A stretch of DNA of 64,000 nucleotides, taken from assembly GCF_021184045.1 (NCBI RefSeq), contig NZ_CP073710.1, positions 2,118,685 to 2,182,684 of the forward strand, in the 5' to 3' direction. Of this stretch, positions 1-7,468 are shown piece after piece; positions within the stretch are counted from its first letter, which is position 1, and the number at the start of each line of letters is the position of its first letter. This DNA is from Methanococcoides orientis (GTDB lineage Archaea; Halobacteriota; Methanosarcinia; Methanosarcinales; Methanosarcinaceae). The translations under genes and the position numbers were made by a program. Below the pieces are notes generated by a model. That model worked only from the letters and a program-made list of their open reading frames with translations. It made no database searches and was not told the DNA's origin.

Positions 1-348
1 GTGATCGGTAAAAGTGGTGCAGTGGTCGATGAGATCGAGAGGATCGTAGGTGTCCACATTGATGTGCGTGAACTTAAAGAGCAAGGTCGCAAGGGCAAGG
101 GTGCGGATAAGAACAGATTCTCCGGAAGTTCCTATCGTCCTACTGTCGAGCACACAAAGAAGCATGTGATCCTGAACGTTCCTGAAATAGCTTCACAGGA
201 TGTCGAGATATATGCAGGTGAAAGTTACCTTTTCACTGCAACAGTTGGTCGCCATGGCGATGTCAAGGTCAGGAGTAATTCTGCAATTGCTCACAGCATA
301 ATGGATGCTGTGGATGATGGGGAACCGATCCTTGTGAAGATCCTGTGA
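1..348 (+). CDS. C-terminal fragment of PIN/KH-domain ATPase (5' end outside window)
   Basis: The reading frame is already open at the window edge, so the GTG at base 1 is probably an internal valine and not a start. The 115 visible residues begin with a KH-type RNA-binding core (IGKSGAVVDEIE, then GVHIDVREL) and continue into a beta-rich tail. This arrangement matches the C-terminus of the archaeal PilT-type ATPase family that has an N-terminal PIN domain, a RecA-like ATPase domain and a C-terminal KH domain. The family is thought to act on RNA, but its substrate is not established. The family assignment rests on this tail alone, since the catalytic domains lie upstream of the window. The gene converges on cbiN, with a palindromic hairpin between them. 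Confidence 0.6.
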   Translation: MIGKSGAVVDEIERIVGVHIDVRELKEQGRKGKGADKNRFSGSSYRPTVEHTKKHVILNVPEIASQDVEIYAGESYLFTATVGRHGDVKVRSNSAIAHSIMDAVDDGEPILVKIL

Positions 349-365
349 TTTACAAAAAAGTTAGG

Positions 366-383
366 GGAGGAAATATTTCCTCC
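366..383. terminator. Palindromic hairpin between convergent genes
   Basis: GGAGGAAATATTTCCTCC is a perfect 18-base palindrome lying between the stop of the PIN/KH ATPase gene and the stop of cbiN on the other strand. It is followed on the plus strand by T-rich sequence. Position and symmetry suggest a bidirectional transcription end; termination itself is inferred. Confidence 0.45.
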
Positions 384-407
384 TTTAAATACCTGTTTTC
401 TAATTTT

Positions 408-716
408 TTAGTTAGATCTGTTTGATTTCAGCACTTTTGCAAGCCCAAAGCTTATGACAAGGATCCCAATGGTGCCTGCTGAAATAGCAAGGATCTCACC
501 GAGTTTGCCCTTTCCTTCAATTGAATAGTCCGGCATAGGGGATTCGATTGCAGGGTCTGCTTCTTCAAGTTCAGCAAATCTTTCTTCATCGATCACACTT
601 TCTGCAGCACTTTCCAGACCATCAGGATCTGAAGATGCAAGGTATGGTGCAAGTACTGATATCAGGAGTGCTATTGCCAGTCCTGCGTACAATAATTTCA
701 TGTTCTGGCTCGTCAC
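408..716 (-). CDS. cbiN: CbiN/NikN-type small subunit of Ni/Co ECF transporter (PDGLE domain)
   Basis: This 102-residue protein has an N-terminal membrane segment (about residues 8-25), an extracytoplasmic loop containing the diagnostic PDGLE motif (residues 31-35) and a second membrane segment near the C-terminus. Two-helix PDGLE proteins are the small accessory subunits of CbiMN/NikMN metal-specificity components of energy-coupling-factor transporters. The start overlaps the stop of cbiM by four bases (ATGA type), so the two are translationally coupled. Sequence alone does not separate nickel from cobalt; the NikR-like palindrome upstream of cbiM favours nickel, which this kind of methanogen needs for coenzyme F430, hydrogenase and CO dehydrogenase. 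Confidence 0.85.
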   Translation of the reverse strand: MTSQNMKLLYAGLAIALLISVLAPYLASSDPDGLESAAESVIDEERFAELEEADPAIESPMPDYSIEGKGKLGEILAISAGTIGILVISFGLAKVLKSNRSN

Positions 717-1369
717 AATAATGCCTCCTTTGAATCTTCTGTGATCTTGCTGTCCACAAGATCAGGACGTGCTTTCGCGATCGCTGCGATTGCAATTGCA
801 GTGATAAGTCCTTCTCCGATGATGCCTATTACAAAGTGGAATGTTCCCATTGCCACCAGCCCTGGTACGAGTGGGAATGTACCTGCGATGCTCATCTCGA
901 TCGCTGTTGCGATAGAGGATATGAAAAGGCCTAACCATGCACCGAAGAATGCTGATACCTTAATGTCAATGTTTTTGCTTCTCAATGCAACGAATGAGTA
1001 GTAACCTACAAAACCTGAGATAACTCCCATGTTCAGGATGTTGGCACCCATTACAGTAATTCCACCGTCAGCGAACACGATACCCTGAACCAGCAGTACA
1101 AGTGTCAGTACAAGTACTCCGGCAAAAGGGCTTCCAAAGATTATTGCTACAAGTGCAGCTCCGACCATATGGCCACTGGTGCCCATTCCAATAGGTATGT
1201 TGAGCGCCTGAATTGCAAATATTCCTGCAGATAATGCTGCAAGTATTGGTATCTTCATATCATCCATATCTTTTCGTGCCCATCTGAAGGACATAAAGAT
1301 AAACGGAAGGGCTATTGCCCAGTAAACAAGTGCCTGGGATAGCGGCATAAACGAATCTGGTATATGCAT
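713..1369 (-). CDS. cbiM: CbiM/NikM substrate-binding membrane component of Ni/Co ECF transporter
   Basis: The 218-residue polytopic membrane protein begins MHIPDSFM, the conserved N-terminus in which the terminal amine and His2 help bind Ni2+ or Co2+. Several hydrophobic helices follow, and a conserved GTSGHMVGAALVA-type segment with a second metal-associated histidine lies around residue 67. Length is typical for CbiM. The GGAGGAAA sequence just before the ATG is a strong ribosome binding site. It is the first gene of the leftward cbiMN pair; the ATPase and T component are encoded divergently 285 bases away. The promoter region carries a palindrome overlapping the expected transcription start, so metal-dependent repression is likely. 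Confidence 0.92.
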   Translation of the reverse strand: MHIPDSFMPLSQALVYWAIALPFIFMSFRWARKDMDDMKIPILAALSAGIFAIQALNIPIGMGTSGHMVGAALVAIIFGSPFAGVLVLTLVLLVQGIVFADGGITVMGANILNMGVISGFVGYYSFVALRSKNIDIKVSAFFGAWLGLFISSIATAIEMSIAGTFPLVPGLVAMGTFHFVIGIIGEGLITAIAIAAIAKARPDLVDSKITEDSKEALL

Positions 1370-1411
1370 TATATTTTCCTCCTTCTTATGAATATCTATA
1401 ATTTTGTATTA

Positions 1412-1467
1412 TTTAGTATTACGTAATTACAAATTGGTATTACTAAAAAAACTGCAATAATATATAT
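1412..1467 (-). promoter_or_regulatory. cbiM promoter with NikR-like palindromic operator
   Basis: TTTAGTATTAC (1412-1422) and GTATTACTAAA (1437-1447) form an 11-base inverted repeat with one mismatch, separated by 14 bases. A TATA-like tract (about 1457-1467) can be read on the minus strand toward cbiM. That would place its transcription start inside the palindrome and the cbiM ATG about 45 bases further on. The GTATTAC half-site and the 14-base spacing resemble, from memory, the operators reported for archaeal NikR. The palindrome is seen directly; assignment to NikR is inference. Confidence 0.5.
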
Positions 1468-1654
1468 AAGTTTAACGGGATTCAAAAGGTCAATGTTTCT
1501 GTAAATCAGCTTTCAGACCTCAAAAGCTTGAAGCTTTTCGTAATGATGTCAATAAACAGAGTGTGAAAATTGTGGCATAATTTATTAATAATAATATATC
1601 TTCTTCCTGTTACTTAGCACCGGTAATGCATGATAAGTAGCAGATGAGATCAAC

Positions 1655-2533
1655 ATGGCTCGTGAAAACCCTATTATCGAATTGAAGAACCTTTCTTACA
1701 AATATTCCAGTAGCGATTCAAAGGCACTTGAGAACATTGATCTGATCATCAATGCAGGTGAGAAGATAGCTATTCTTGGAGCGAATGGTGCAGGCAAGTC
1801 AACACTTTTCAAACATCTTAATGGCATACTGTCACCTTCTTCCGGTGAGGTTGCTATCAAGGGAGATACGATATCTAAGAAGACCATCCGTAAAGCACGG
1901 CAAACGGTCGGTATCGTCTTTCAGAATCCCGATGATCAGGTATTCTCTCCTACTGTGGAGGAAGATGTGGCCTTTGGTCCGATGAACATGGGCCTGCCGG
2001 AAGATGAGGTTGAAGAGAGGATAAGGACCTCACTTGAACTTGTGAATCTGAAAGGGTTTGAAAAACGTGCCCCTCATCATCTAAGTGGTGGCCAGAAAAA
2101 GCTTGTCGCTATTGCAGGAGTGCTTGCTATGCGCCCTGAGGTCGTAGTTCTCGATGAACCTACAGCAGGACTTGATCCAATAAACGCTGCTCAGGTAATG
2201 GATATAATTGACAGGATGAACAGGGATCTCAATATGACCGTTGTTCTTTCAACACATGATGTTGACATCATTCCGGCATTTGCTGACAGGATATGTATCC
2301 TCGATCATGGGAAGATACTGGCAACAGGTACTCCAAAGGAAATATTCAGGGATCACGATCTGATACAGAAAGCCCATCTGCGTATGCCGAGGATCGCAGA
2401 GGTATTTGAGCTTTTGCAGAAAGAGGGCATTGATGCCCAGATCCAGATCGCTCCGACAGATGCAAGGGATGAGATCATCCGTGTACTTGATCAGGGCAGA
2501 ATACAGAACAAAACGCAGACCACACCGGAGTAA
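1655..2533 (+). CDS. cbiO: ATP-binding (A) component of Ni/Co ECF transporter
   Basis: This 292-residue ABC ATPase has Walker A GANGAGKST (residues 42-50), a Q-loop at Q90, signature LSGGQ (143-147), Walker B VVVLDE (163-168) and the switch histidine in STHD. It powers metal uptake by the CbiM/N/Q complex at the cytoplasmic face of the membrane. The C-terminal extension of about 50 residues after the ATPase core is usual for CbiO. A TATA-like tract near 1587-1600 suggests a promoter of its own, divergent from cbiMN. cbiQ follows after five bases, so the two are one transcription unit. Confidence 0.92.
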   Translation: MARENPIIELKNLSYKYSSSDSKALENIDLIINAGEKIAILGANGAGKSTLFKHLNGILSPSSGEVAIKGDTISKKTIRKARQTVGIVFQNPDDQVFSPTVEEDVAFGPMNMGLPEDEVEERIRTSLELVNLKGFEKRAPHHLSGGQKKLVAIAGVLAMRPEVVVLDEPTAGLDPINAAQVMDIIDRMNRDLNMTVVLSTHDVDIIPAFADRICILDHGKILATGTPKEIFRDHDLIQKAHLRMPRIAEVFELLQKEGIDAQIQIAPTDARDEIIRVLDQGRIQNKTQTTPE

Positions 2534-2538
2534 GCCTC

Positions 2539-3351
2539 ATGGGTATAGGATTGACTGAGATCGAAAGGGAATCCTATAAGGACAGCCCTGTTCACAGGCT
2601 GGATGGCCGCATCAAGATAATAGCCTTTATCAGCATCGTCTTTTATGTAGCAGCTCTCCCAAGGCTGGATGATTCGAACTTCATCAAGTTGCTTTTTCTT
2701 GAGAGCTATCTGGTCCTATTGATGATCATCGGGAACTTGAACCTCTTTTACGTAATGGCAAGGATCCTCGCAGTAATTCCATTTGGTTTAGGACTTGCTA
2801 TTTTCCAGCCTTTTATCAGGCAGCCTTTCATCGAAACGTTCACAGTTTACCCGATGTCATTTCCCTTTGGTCTGACCATGACCTACGAAGGTCTGGATTT
2901 TGGCCTGACCCTTATGGCAAGGTTCATTGTATGTGTGACTTCTGTTATTGTATTATCATCTACAATGAAAATGAACGATCTCGTAGTTTCTGCAAGGAGG
3001 CTGGGTGTCCCCAGGGAGTTCACTCTTCTTCTTACAATGATGGTAAGGTATCTCTTTGTGTTCTGGAGCGTTCTCAAAAGGATACGAGTGGCACAAAGAT
3101 CCCGCCTGTTCGATGTATGGAACAAGGATGTCCCCAGAAAGTGGATCCTGGAGCAGATAGGCAACACTATAAGTTCGCTTTTCGTGCAGTCCTATGAACA
3201 GGGTGAAAGAACATATGTTGGAATGCTCTGCAGGGGATATGGGAACGATCACAATAATCTTTATTTCCACAGATCAAAACTTCAGGCAAAGGATGCGATT
3301 TTCGGTATTTTTACCGTTGGATTGATCTTAGCAGTTCATGCGTTTCTATGA
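2539..3351 (+). CDS. cbiQ: Transmembrane (T) component of Ni/Co ECF transporter
   Basis: The 270-residue protein has about five hydrophobic segments and the cytoplasmic coupling region typical of CbiQ/EcfT (SARRLGVPREF, residues 151-161, and a later AQRSRLFD), which contacts the ATPase. It couples ATP hydrolysis by CbiO to the metal-binding CbiM/CbiN unit. The ATG lies five bases after the cbiO stop. With cbiMN on the opposite strand the four genes make a complete transporter set, although the orientation is split rather than a single operon. Confidence 0.9.
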   Translation: MGIGLTEIERESYKDSPVHRLDGRIKIIAFISIVFYVAALPRLDDSNFIKLLFLESYLVLLMIIGNLNLFYVMARILAVIPFGLGLAIFQPFIRQPFIETFTVYPMSFPFGLTMTYEGLDFGLTLMARFIVCVTSVIVLSSTMKMNDLVVSARRLGVPREFTLLLTMMVRYLFVFWSVLKRIRVAQRSRLFDVWNKDVPRKWILEQIGNTISSLFVQSYEQGERTYVGMLCRGYGNDHNNLYFHRSKLQAKDAIFGIFTVGLILAVHAFL

Positions 3352-3441
3352 ATGAAGGGCCATGGAAAAAGCCTGCTATGGATACAAAACCATTATTATA
3401 ATATACATCCTTTACAACTTTATTAAACAGGAGTGATTTTT

Positions 3442-4737
3442 ATGAAGGTATCTATTATTGGATCAGGTTATGTTGGTTCAGTTACAGCTGCGTGTTTTGC
3501 AGAACTTGGACACGAGGTCATCTGCATCGATATTGACGAAAAGAAGGTTCAAATGATCAATGACGGATTTCCTCCGATCTGGGAGGAAGGCCTTGGGGAG
3601 TTGATGAAAAAACATGCGGAGAAGAACCTCATAGCAACATCTGATTATGATTATGCTATACAGAATACGGATGTCTCATTTATCTGTGTGGGTACTCCCT
3701 CCAATGAGCATGGTAATATCGACCTGTCCATTGTAGGTGCTGCCTGCAAGAGCCTTGGAATGGCAATGGCGAAAAAGGATGGTTTCCACATTGTGGTCGT
3801 CAAAAGCACAGTGGTCCCACAAACTACCGAGGATATCGTTCTTCGCTTACTTGAGGAGCATTCAGGCAAGGTTGCAGGCAAGGACTTCGGTGTTGCCATG
3901 AACCCTGAGTTCCTGAGGGAAGGCAAGGCTGTTTATGATTTCATGCATCCCGATAAGATCGTTGTTGGTAGTATTGATGAAAGGACAGGAGCTCTTGTTG
4001 CGGAGCTATATCGCGATCTGGATTGCGAGGTCACAAAAACAACTCCAAGTACTGCTGAGATGATCAAGTATGTGAACAATTCCTTCCTTGCCACAAAGAT
4101 ATCATTCTCCAATGAGGTCGGCAATATCTGCAAGCGTCTGGGGATAGATACGTATGAGGTAATGAATGCTGTAGGTGCGGATTTCCGTATTTCCGAGTAT
4201 TTCCTGAACTCAGGTGCCGGCTTTGGTGGTTCCTGCTTCCCAAAGGATGTGCGTGCACTCATTGGTAAAGCAAAGGAAATCGATTATTATCCATCTCTTC
4301 TTGAATCCGTTATTGAAGTGAACGAGTTGCAGCCGATGCAGATGATAGAGCTTCTTGAAAAACATGCAGGCGATGTAAAAGGTAAAAAAGTGGCTGTCTT
4401 GGGCCTGGCCTTCAAGAACGAAACGGATGATATACGTGAATCACGTTCCATACCTGTTATAAGAAAACTTCTGGAGCTTGGAGCCGATGTGACCGCATAT
4501 GATCCGATGGCAACGGACAATATGAAGGCATTGATCGAAAATATAAGGTACTGTGATAGTGCTGCAGAGGCACTAAAAAGTGCAGTTGCATGCCTGATCA
4601 TGACCGAATGGGGTGAGTTCAGGGAACTCGATTCCGAATTTGCTGGCATGAAGAACAAGTTAGTGATCGATGGAAGGAAGATGATCGATCCTGAAAAGCT
4701 CGAAGAGGATATTGTTTACGAAGGACTTTGTTGGTGA
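3442..4737 (+). CDS. UDP-glucose/UDP-sugar 6-dehydrogenase
   Basis: The 431-residue protein belongs to the NAD-dependent nucleotide-sugar dehydrogenases that oxidise C6 of a UDP-hexose to a uronate for surface polysaccharide or protein glycosylation. Visible are the N-terminal Rossmann motif (GSGYVG, residues 7-12), KSTVVP, the central helix with NNSFLATKISF, and the catalytic GGSCFPKD segment with Cys265. A C-terminal UDP-binding domain begins around residue 310 and contains LGLAFKNETDDIRESR. The ATG at 3442 follows an AGGAGTG ribosome binding site; an in-frame GTG nine bases upstream falls inside that site and was not chosen. Substrate (UDP-Glc versus UDP-ManNAc/GlcNAc) is not certain, although the GFGGSCFPKD form favours UDP-glucose. 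Confidence 0.88.
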   Translation: MKVSIIGSGYVGSVTAACFAELGHEVICIDIDEKKVQMINDGFPPIWEEGLGELMKKHAEKNLIATSDYDYAIQNTDVSFICVGTPSNEHGNIDLSIVGAACKSLGMAMAKKDGFHIVVVKSTVVPQTTEDIVLRLLEEHSGKVAGKDFGVAMNPEFLREGKAVYDFMHPDKIVVGSIDERTGALVAELYRDLDCEVTKTTPSTAEMIKYVNNSFLATKISFSNEVGNICKRLGIDTYEVMNAVGADFRISEYFLNSGAGFGGSCFPKDVRALIGKAKEIDYYPSLLESVIEVNELQPMQMIELLEKHAGDVKGKKVAVLGLAFKNETDDIRESRSIPVIRKLLELGADVTAYDPMATDNMKALIENIRYCDSAAEALKSAVACLIMTEWGEFRELDSEFAGMKNKLVIDGRKMIDPEKLEEDIVYEGLCW

Positions 4738-4742
4738 GTTCT

Positions 4743-5285
4743 ATGAGTGGGGGTACTTCAAAAGAGGACGTCCGTGGGAGGATAGAGTCCTTTGACCAGA
4801 GTGTCAGGAGCCTTGAGAAGCGGCTTCGTGCGGTTGAAAGACGTTTGTCGGTAGAAGTTCCTGCTGAGGATGTTGCAGGTACTGTATTTGAGACACAGCA
4901 ACCGCCGGTTTCCGGGGATGTCCGATCTGCAATTGAGAGCATTGACAAGTTAAAAGTGGAAGTTGAAGAGCTACGGTCACTGGTGGAAGGTTCACTTCGA
5001 GTGGACATTGATAAGCTGTCCGACAAGCTTGAATCATCACTTGCATCGCAGGATGAGAAACTCATGCGCATCGAGGATCGCAACAGGATAACCATCGGCT
5101 CTATCAAGATGCCTGTGGAGCTTTCAGGTATCATGGGGGCGGCACTCCTACTTCTTACAGGAGGGCTGATCTTTGCAGGCAGGTGGGATATTCTCAGGTC
5201 CCCTTACTTTTCACTGGGTCTGGGATTAGCACTCGCTGTTGCCGTTCTCGTCAAGTTCTATGTGGTCAACAGGAAAGCTGATTGA
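4743..5285 (+). CDS. Coiled-coil protein with two C-terminal membrane segments
   Basis: The protein has 180 residues. The first ~115 are charged and heptad-like (for example SLEKRLRAVERRL and IDKLKVEVEELRSLVEG), predicting a coiled coil. Two closely spaced hydrophobic segments follow near the C-terminus (about LSGIMGAALLLLTGGLIFAG and YFSLGLGLALAVAVLVKFYVV). I do not recognise a family. The ATG at 4743 has GGTGAG five bases upstream; TTG and GTG codons at 4728-4734 would overlap the sugar dehydrogenase gene and have no site of their own. It follows that gene after five bases and probably shares its transcript, suggesting an envelope-related role, but that is inference. Confidence 0.7.
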   Translation: MSGGTSKEDVRGRIESFDQSVRSLEKRLRAVERRLSVEVPAEDVAGTVFETQQPPVSGDVRSAIESIDKLKVEVEELRSLVEGSLRVDIDKLSDKLESSLASQDEKLMRIEDRNRITIGSIKMPVELSGIMGAALLLLTGGLIFAGRWDILRSPYFSLGLGLALAVAVLVKFYVVNRKAD

Positions 5286-5352
5286 CCGCTTTTCTGCTTT
5301 CTTGATCGATCGATAGATAGATCAGCTAATTTATCGGGTACTCAAGCACTTT

Positions 5353-5826
5353 TCATCCACGGGTAACTTTCACGAAGTGTTCGTCATTATTTTCAAGATA
5401 GCCATCAGCCATTGTCTTGATGGTTATGTAACCCTCGCGTTTCCCGATCGGAAGCGAGATGTTCATAAGTTGCATCTGTACCTGGCCTGAGCTATCGGTC
5501 AGACCACCGGCAGCAACAGTTCCGGAAGGATCTCTCAGTACAACATTACATCCACCAATGGGCTCTCCGTCAAAATTGGAAACGGTGATCTCAAGAATGC
5601 CTGTGTTTCCGCTCTCTCCTGACAGCGTTATGCTCGTTACATTAGAAGTTGCATACATGGGTCTTGGTGCAGTGGGTGCGTTGACTATGGCTGATACGAT
5701 CACTGCAAAGCCGATCATCCCAATTATCGTCAGGACCACCATGCGTATTGGCAGGCCTATGGCTGCCCTTTCATCCTGAATTATGTTCTTATCTGGCATA
5801 TTTTTAAAAAAGGAATGTGAGGTCAT
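5353..5826 (-). CDS. Type IV pilin-like exported protein with Ig/regulatory-like domain (second of pair)
   Basis: The 157-residue protein has a short charged N-terminus ending in DERA, followed at once by a hydrophobic stretch (about residues 24-48), the layout of archaeal type IV pilins (class III signal peptides). The rest is a beta-sandwich-like segment with ITVSNFDGEPIGGCNVVLRDPSG, typical of carboxypeptidase-regulatory-like or Ig-like modules. Its start overlaps the stop of the upstream paralogue by four bases. The two share the DERA-hydrophobic N-terminus and the 'pattern of G-x-P-x-x-x-A/C-N-x-V-L-R' in the domain, so they look like a tandem duplication. Prepilin peptidase processing is inferred. 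Confidence 0.65.
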   Translation of the reverse strand: MTSHSFFKNMPDKNIIQDERAAIGLPIRMVVLTIIGMIGFAVIVSAIVNAPTAPRPMYATSNVTSITLSGESGNTGILEITVSNFDGEPIGGCNVVLRDPSGTVAAGGLTDSSGQVQMQLMNISLPIGKREGYITIKTMADGYLENNDEHFVKVTRG

Positions 5827-6305
5827 TTTGTCTTGATGACCATCACTGCATCTTTCTTCTCGTAATCGTAGAAACCATCGGCTGCAATTGTAAGGTCCAT
5901 TGTACCTTCGTTCTGGTTAGCACCCATTTCTACCTGTGCAGCGGTTGTAATTAGTGTGGTCTCACCGTTGATGTCAGTGGTATTGCTTGCCACGCCACCA
6001 AGACCTCGCAAGACTGCGTTGGCATTACGGACCGGATTTCCGTCAGGGTCCGTGGCCGTGATCTTGACTATGATGGTCAGCGGGTTCTGTGCGGTTACTG
6101 CATCCACTACAATTGTGTTTCCTGCACCCGGGATAGTTCCCTGAAGGCCTGCTTCATCGATGTTCACAGCCATATTCTTTGTGGGTGGCGGGATAATTGC
6201 TATCAGTGCTGCAAGTGCGACCATTCCGACGACAAGCATAACTACAATATTGATGGGTAGCTCTATCGCTCTTTCATCATTAAAGATTCTTCTCGCGTTT
6301 TTCAT
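5823..6305 (-). CDS. Type IV pilin-like exported protein with Ig/regulatory-like domain (first of pair)
   Basis: This 160-residue protein has the N-terminus KNARRIFNDERA followed by a hydrophobic helix (about residues 16-40), as in archaeal pilins. A beta-rich extracellular domain with GNPVRNANAVLRGLGG and DINGETTL follows, resembling carboxypeptidase-regulatory-like folds. It leads the two-gene leftward unit; AGGTGAT lies upstream of the ATG, and a TATA-like tract on the minus strand is visible around 6359-6370. No pilus ATPase or platform gene is present in the window, so these may be minor pilins or surface proteins assembled by machinery encoded elsewhere. Function beyond export is not known. 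Confidence 0.65.
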   Translation of the reverse strand: MKNARRIFNDERAIELPINIVVMLVVGMVALAALIAIIPPPTKNMAVNIDEAGLQGTIPGAGNTIVVDAVTAQNPLTIIVKITATDPDGNPVRNANAVLRGLGGVASNTTDINGETTLITTAAQVEMGANQNEGTMDLTIAADGFYDYEKKDAVMVIKTK

Positions 6306-6498
6306 TATATCACCTATTGTACCTGTGCCTTTTCAGGAGGTGATGCAAAGGTGAAAATGAGATATAAATATCTCGATTTTTTATAATTGTCTTAATAATT
6401 ATATGGGGTACATTGTATCATTTGATCTCTATGCCTCGTCAGATCACTTCAATACTAAAATAAAAAACGTTTTATAATGTTTAACCCTATCATATGTT

Positions 6499-6618
6499 AT
6501 GGTAATGGTTTATAAATACGAAGAGGATATGATCGAGATATCCACTGATCGCGAAACAATTATCGTCACTTCGGAGGAGGCCCGGGAGTTAGCAAGGCAA
6601 TTGGAACGTTATCTATAA
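6499..6618 (+). CDS. Small conserved-looking protein, 39 residues
   Basis: A short open frame runs from ATG at 6499 to TAA at 6616-6618 and encodes 39 residues. The product is charged, with a predicted beta hairpin (MIEISTDRETIIVTS) followed by an amphipathic helix (EEARELARQLERYL). A TATA-like TTTTATAA (about 6469-6476) lies some 25 bases before the ATG, which fits a leaderless transcript. The 'S-x-x-EA-x-x-L' arrangement recalls the 59-residue product encoded at 61410-61589. No function is recognised; codon pattern and promoter placement are the support for a real gene. Confidence 0.5.
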   Translation: MVMVYKYEEDMIEISTDRETIIVTSEEARELARQLERYL

Positions 6619-6842
6619 TTGATTCTCACCAATAATTTTAGGAAAATGTATTTTCAAAGTGCTCTCCAAGTAATCAATATTTCTAGGGATTTATGTCTGG
6701 TATTCAATCTTTAACATTAGTCGATGCTTTAAAAGTAAAACTAATATTGCATATCGTGATTCTTTTGGAATCCCATCAATAATTATATCATATCTTCCAA
6801 CATCGCGTTAGATTGATGTACCAAAACCGTACTGTACTTCCC

Positions 6843-7451
6843 ATGAAAAAGATAGTGATAATTGATTATGGGCTTGGCAACCTCCGCAGTGTCCAGAAAG
6901 GTCTGGAACATGCAGGTGCGGAAGTGACCATATCAAAGGACCCTGCAGATCTCGAAAGTGCAGATGGTGTCATCCTTCCGGGCGTCGGGGCTTTTTCCGA
7001 TGCGATGAAGAACATCGTTCCTTTCCTTGATGGCATACACAGTTACGTGGCTTCTGGAAAGCCGATCCTTGGTATTTGCTTAGGGCAGCAGATGCTCATG
7101 AGCCATTCAGAAGAAGGCGGGCTCAATGATGGGCTTGATCTTGTTCCCGGCAAGGTTCTCCGCTTCCCACACAGCGAACTGAAGGTCCCACACATGGGCT
7201 GGAACGCTCTTTCCATCGAGCAGGACCATCCTTTCTATGAGGGAATAGAAGATGGTGCATTCGTTTATTTTGTACATTCATATTATGTGGATACTGATGC
7301 TACCCACACTCTCGCTTCATGTGATTATGGTGTGAAGTTCGCAGCATCAGTTGTTAATTCCACAGGCAACGTTATCGGAACACAGTTCCATCCTGAAAAA
7401 AGTGGTGATATCGGCCTGAAGATGCTTGAGAATTTTGTAGGTATGTGCTGA
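6843..7451 (+). CDS. hisH: Imidazole glycerol phosphate synthase, glutaminase subunit
   Basis: HisH hydrolyses glutamine and channels ammonia to HisF, which forms imidazole glycerol phosphate and AICAR in histidine biosynthesis. The 202-residue product begins MKKIVIIDYGLGNLRS, the standard HisH start. It has the class I amidotransferase nucleophile Cys79 in GICLGQQ and the His183/Glu185 pair in QFHPEKSG, so the catalytic triad is complete. In-frame TTG and ATG codons at 6813-6816 would add ten residues absent from the family, so the ATG at 6843 is chosen. The partner hisF lies 32 kb away at 39959, so the two subunits are not co-transcribed. Confidence 0.93.
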   Translation: MKKIVIIDYGLGNLRSVQKGLEHAGAEVTISKDPADLESADGVILPGVGAFSDAMKNIVPFLDGIHSYVASGKPILGICLGQQMLMSHSEEGGLNDGLDLVPGKVLRFPHSELKVPHMGWNALSIEQDHPFYEGIEDGAFVYFVHSYYVDTDATHTLASCDYGVKFAASVVNSTGNVIGTQFHPEKSGDIGLKMLENFVGMC

Positions 7452-7468
7452 TACTCCGGAGTGATCTA

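Noticed and set aside
1499-1540. Possible structured leader or cobalamin riboswitch between cbiM and cbiO
   Set aside because: No B12-box-like sequence was recognised and such riboswitches are not expected in archaea; the AAGCTTGAAGCTTT repeat here is short.
4619-5134. 171-codon antisense frame across the sugar dehydrogenase end and coiled-coil gene
   Set aside because: Overlaps two coding genes and has serine-rich shadow composition.
5306-5325. GATC/GATAG-like short repeat after the coiled-coil gene
   Set aside because: Only a few short units, no spacers or larger structure; taken as low-complexity sequence.
6331-6350. AGGAGGTGATGCAAAGGTGA, looking like a ribosome binding site and start
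   Set aside because: The frame after the ATG stops at once (TGA after two further codons), so nothing is encoded.
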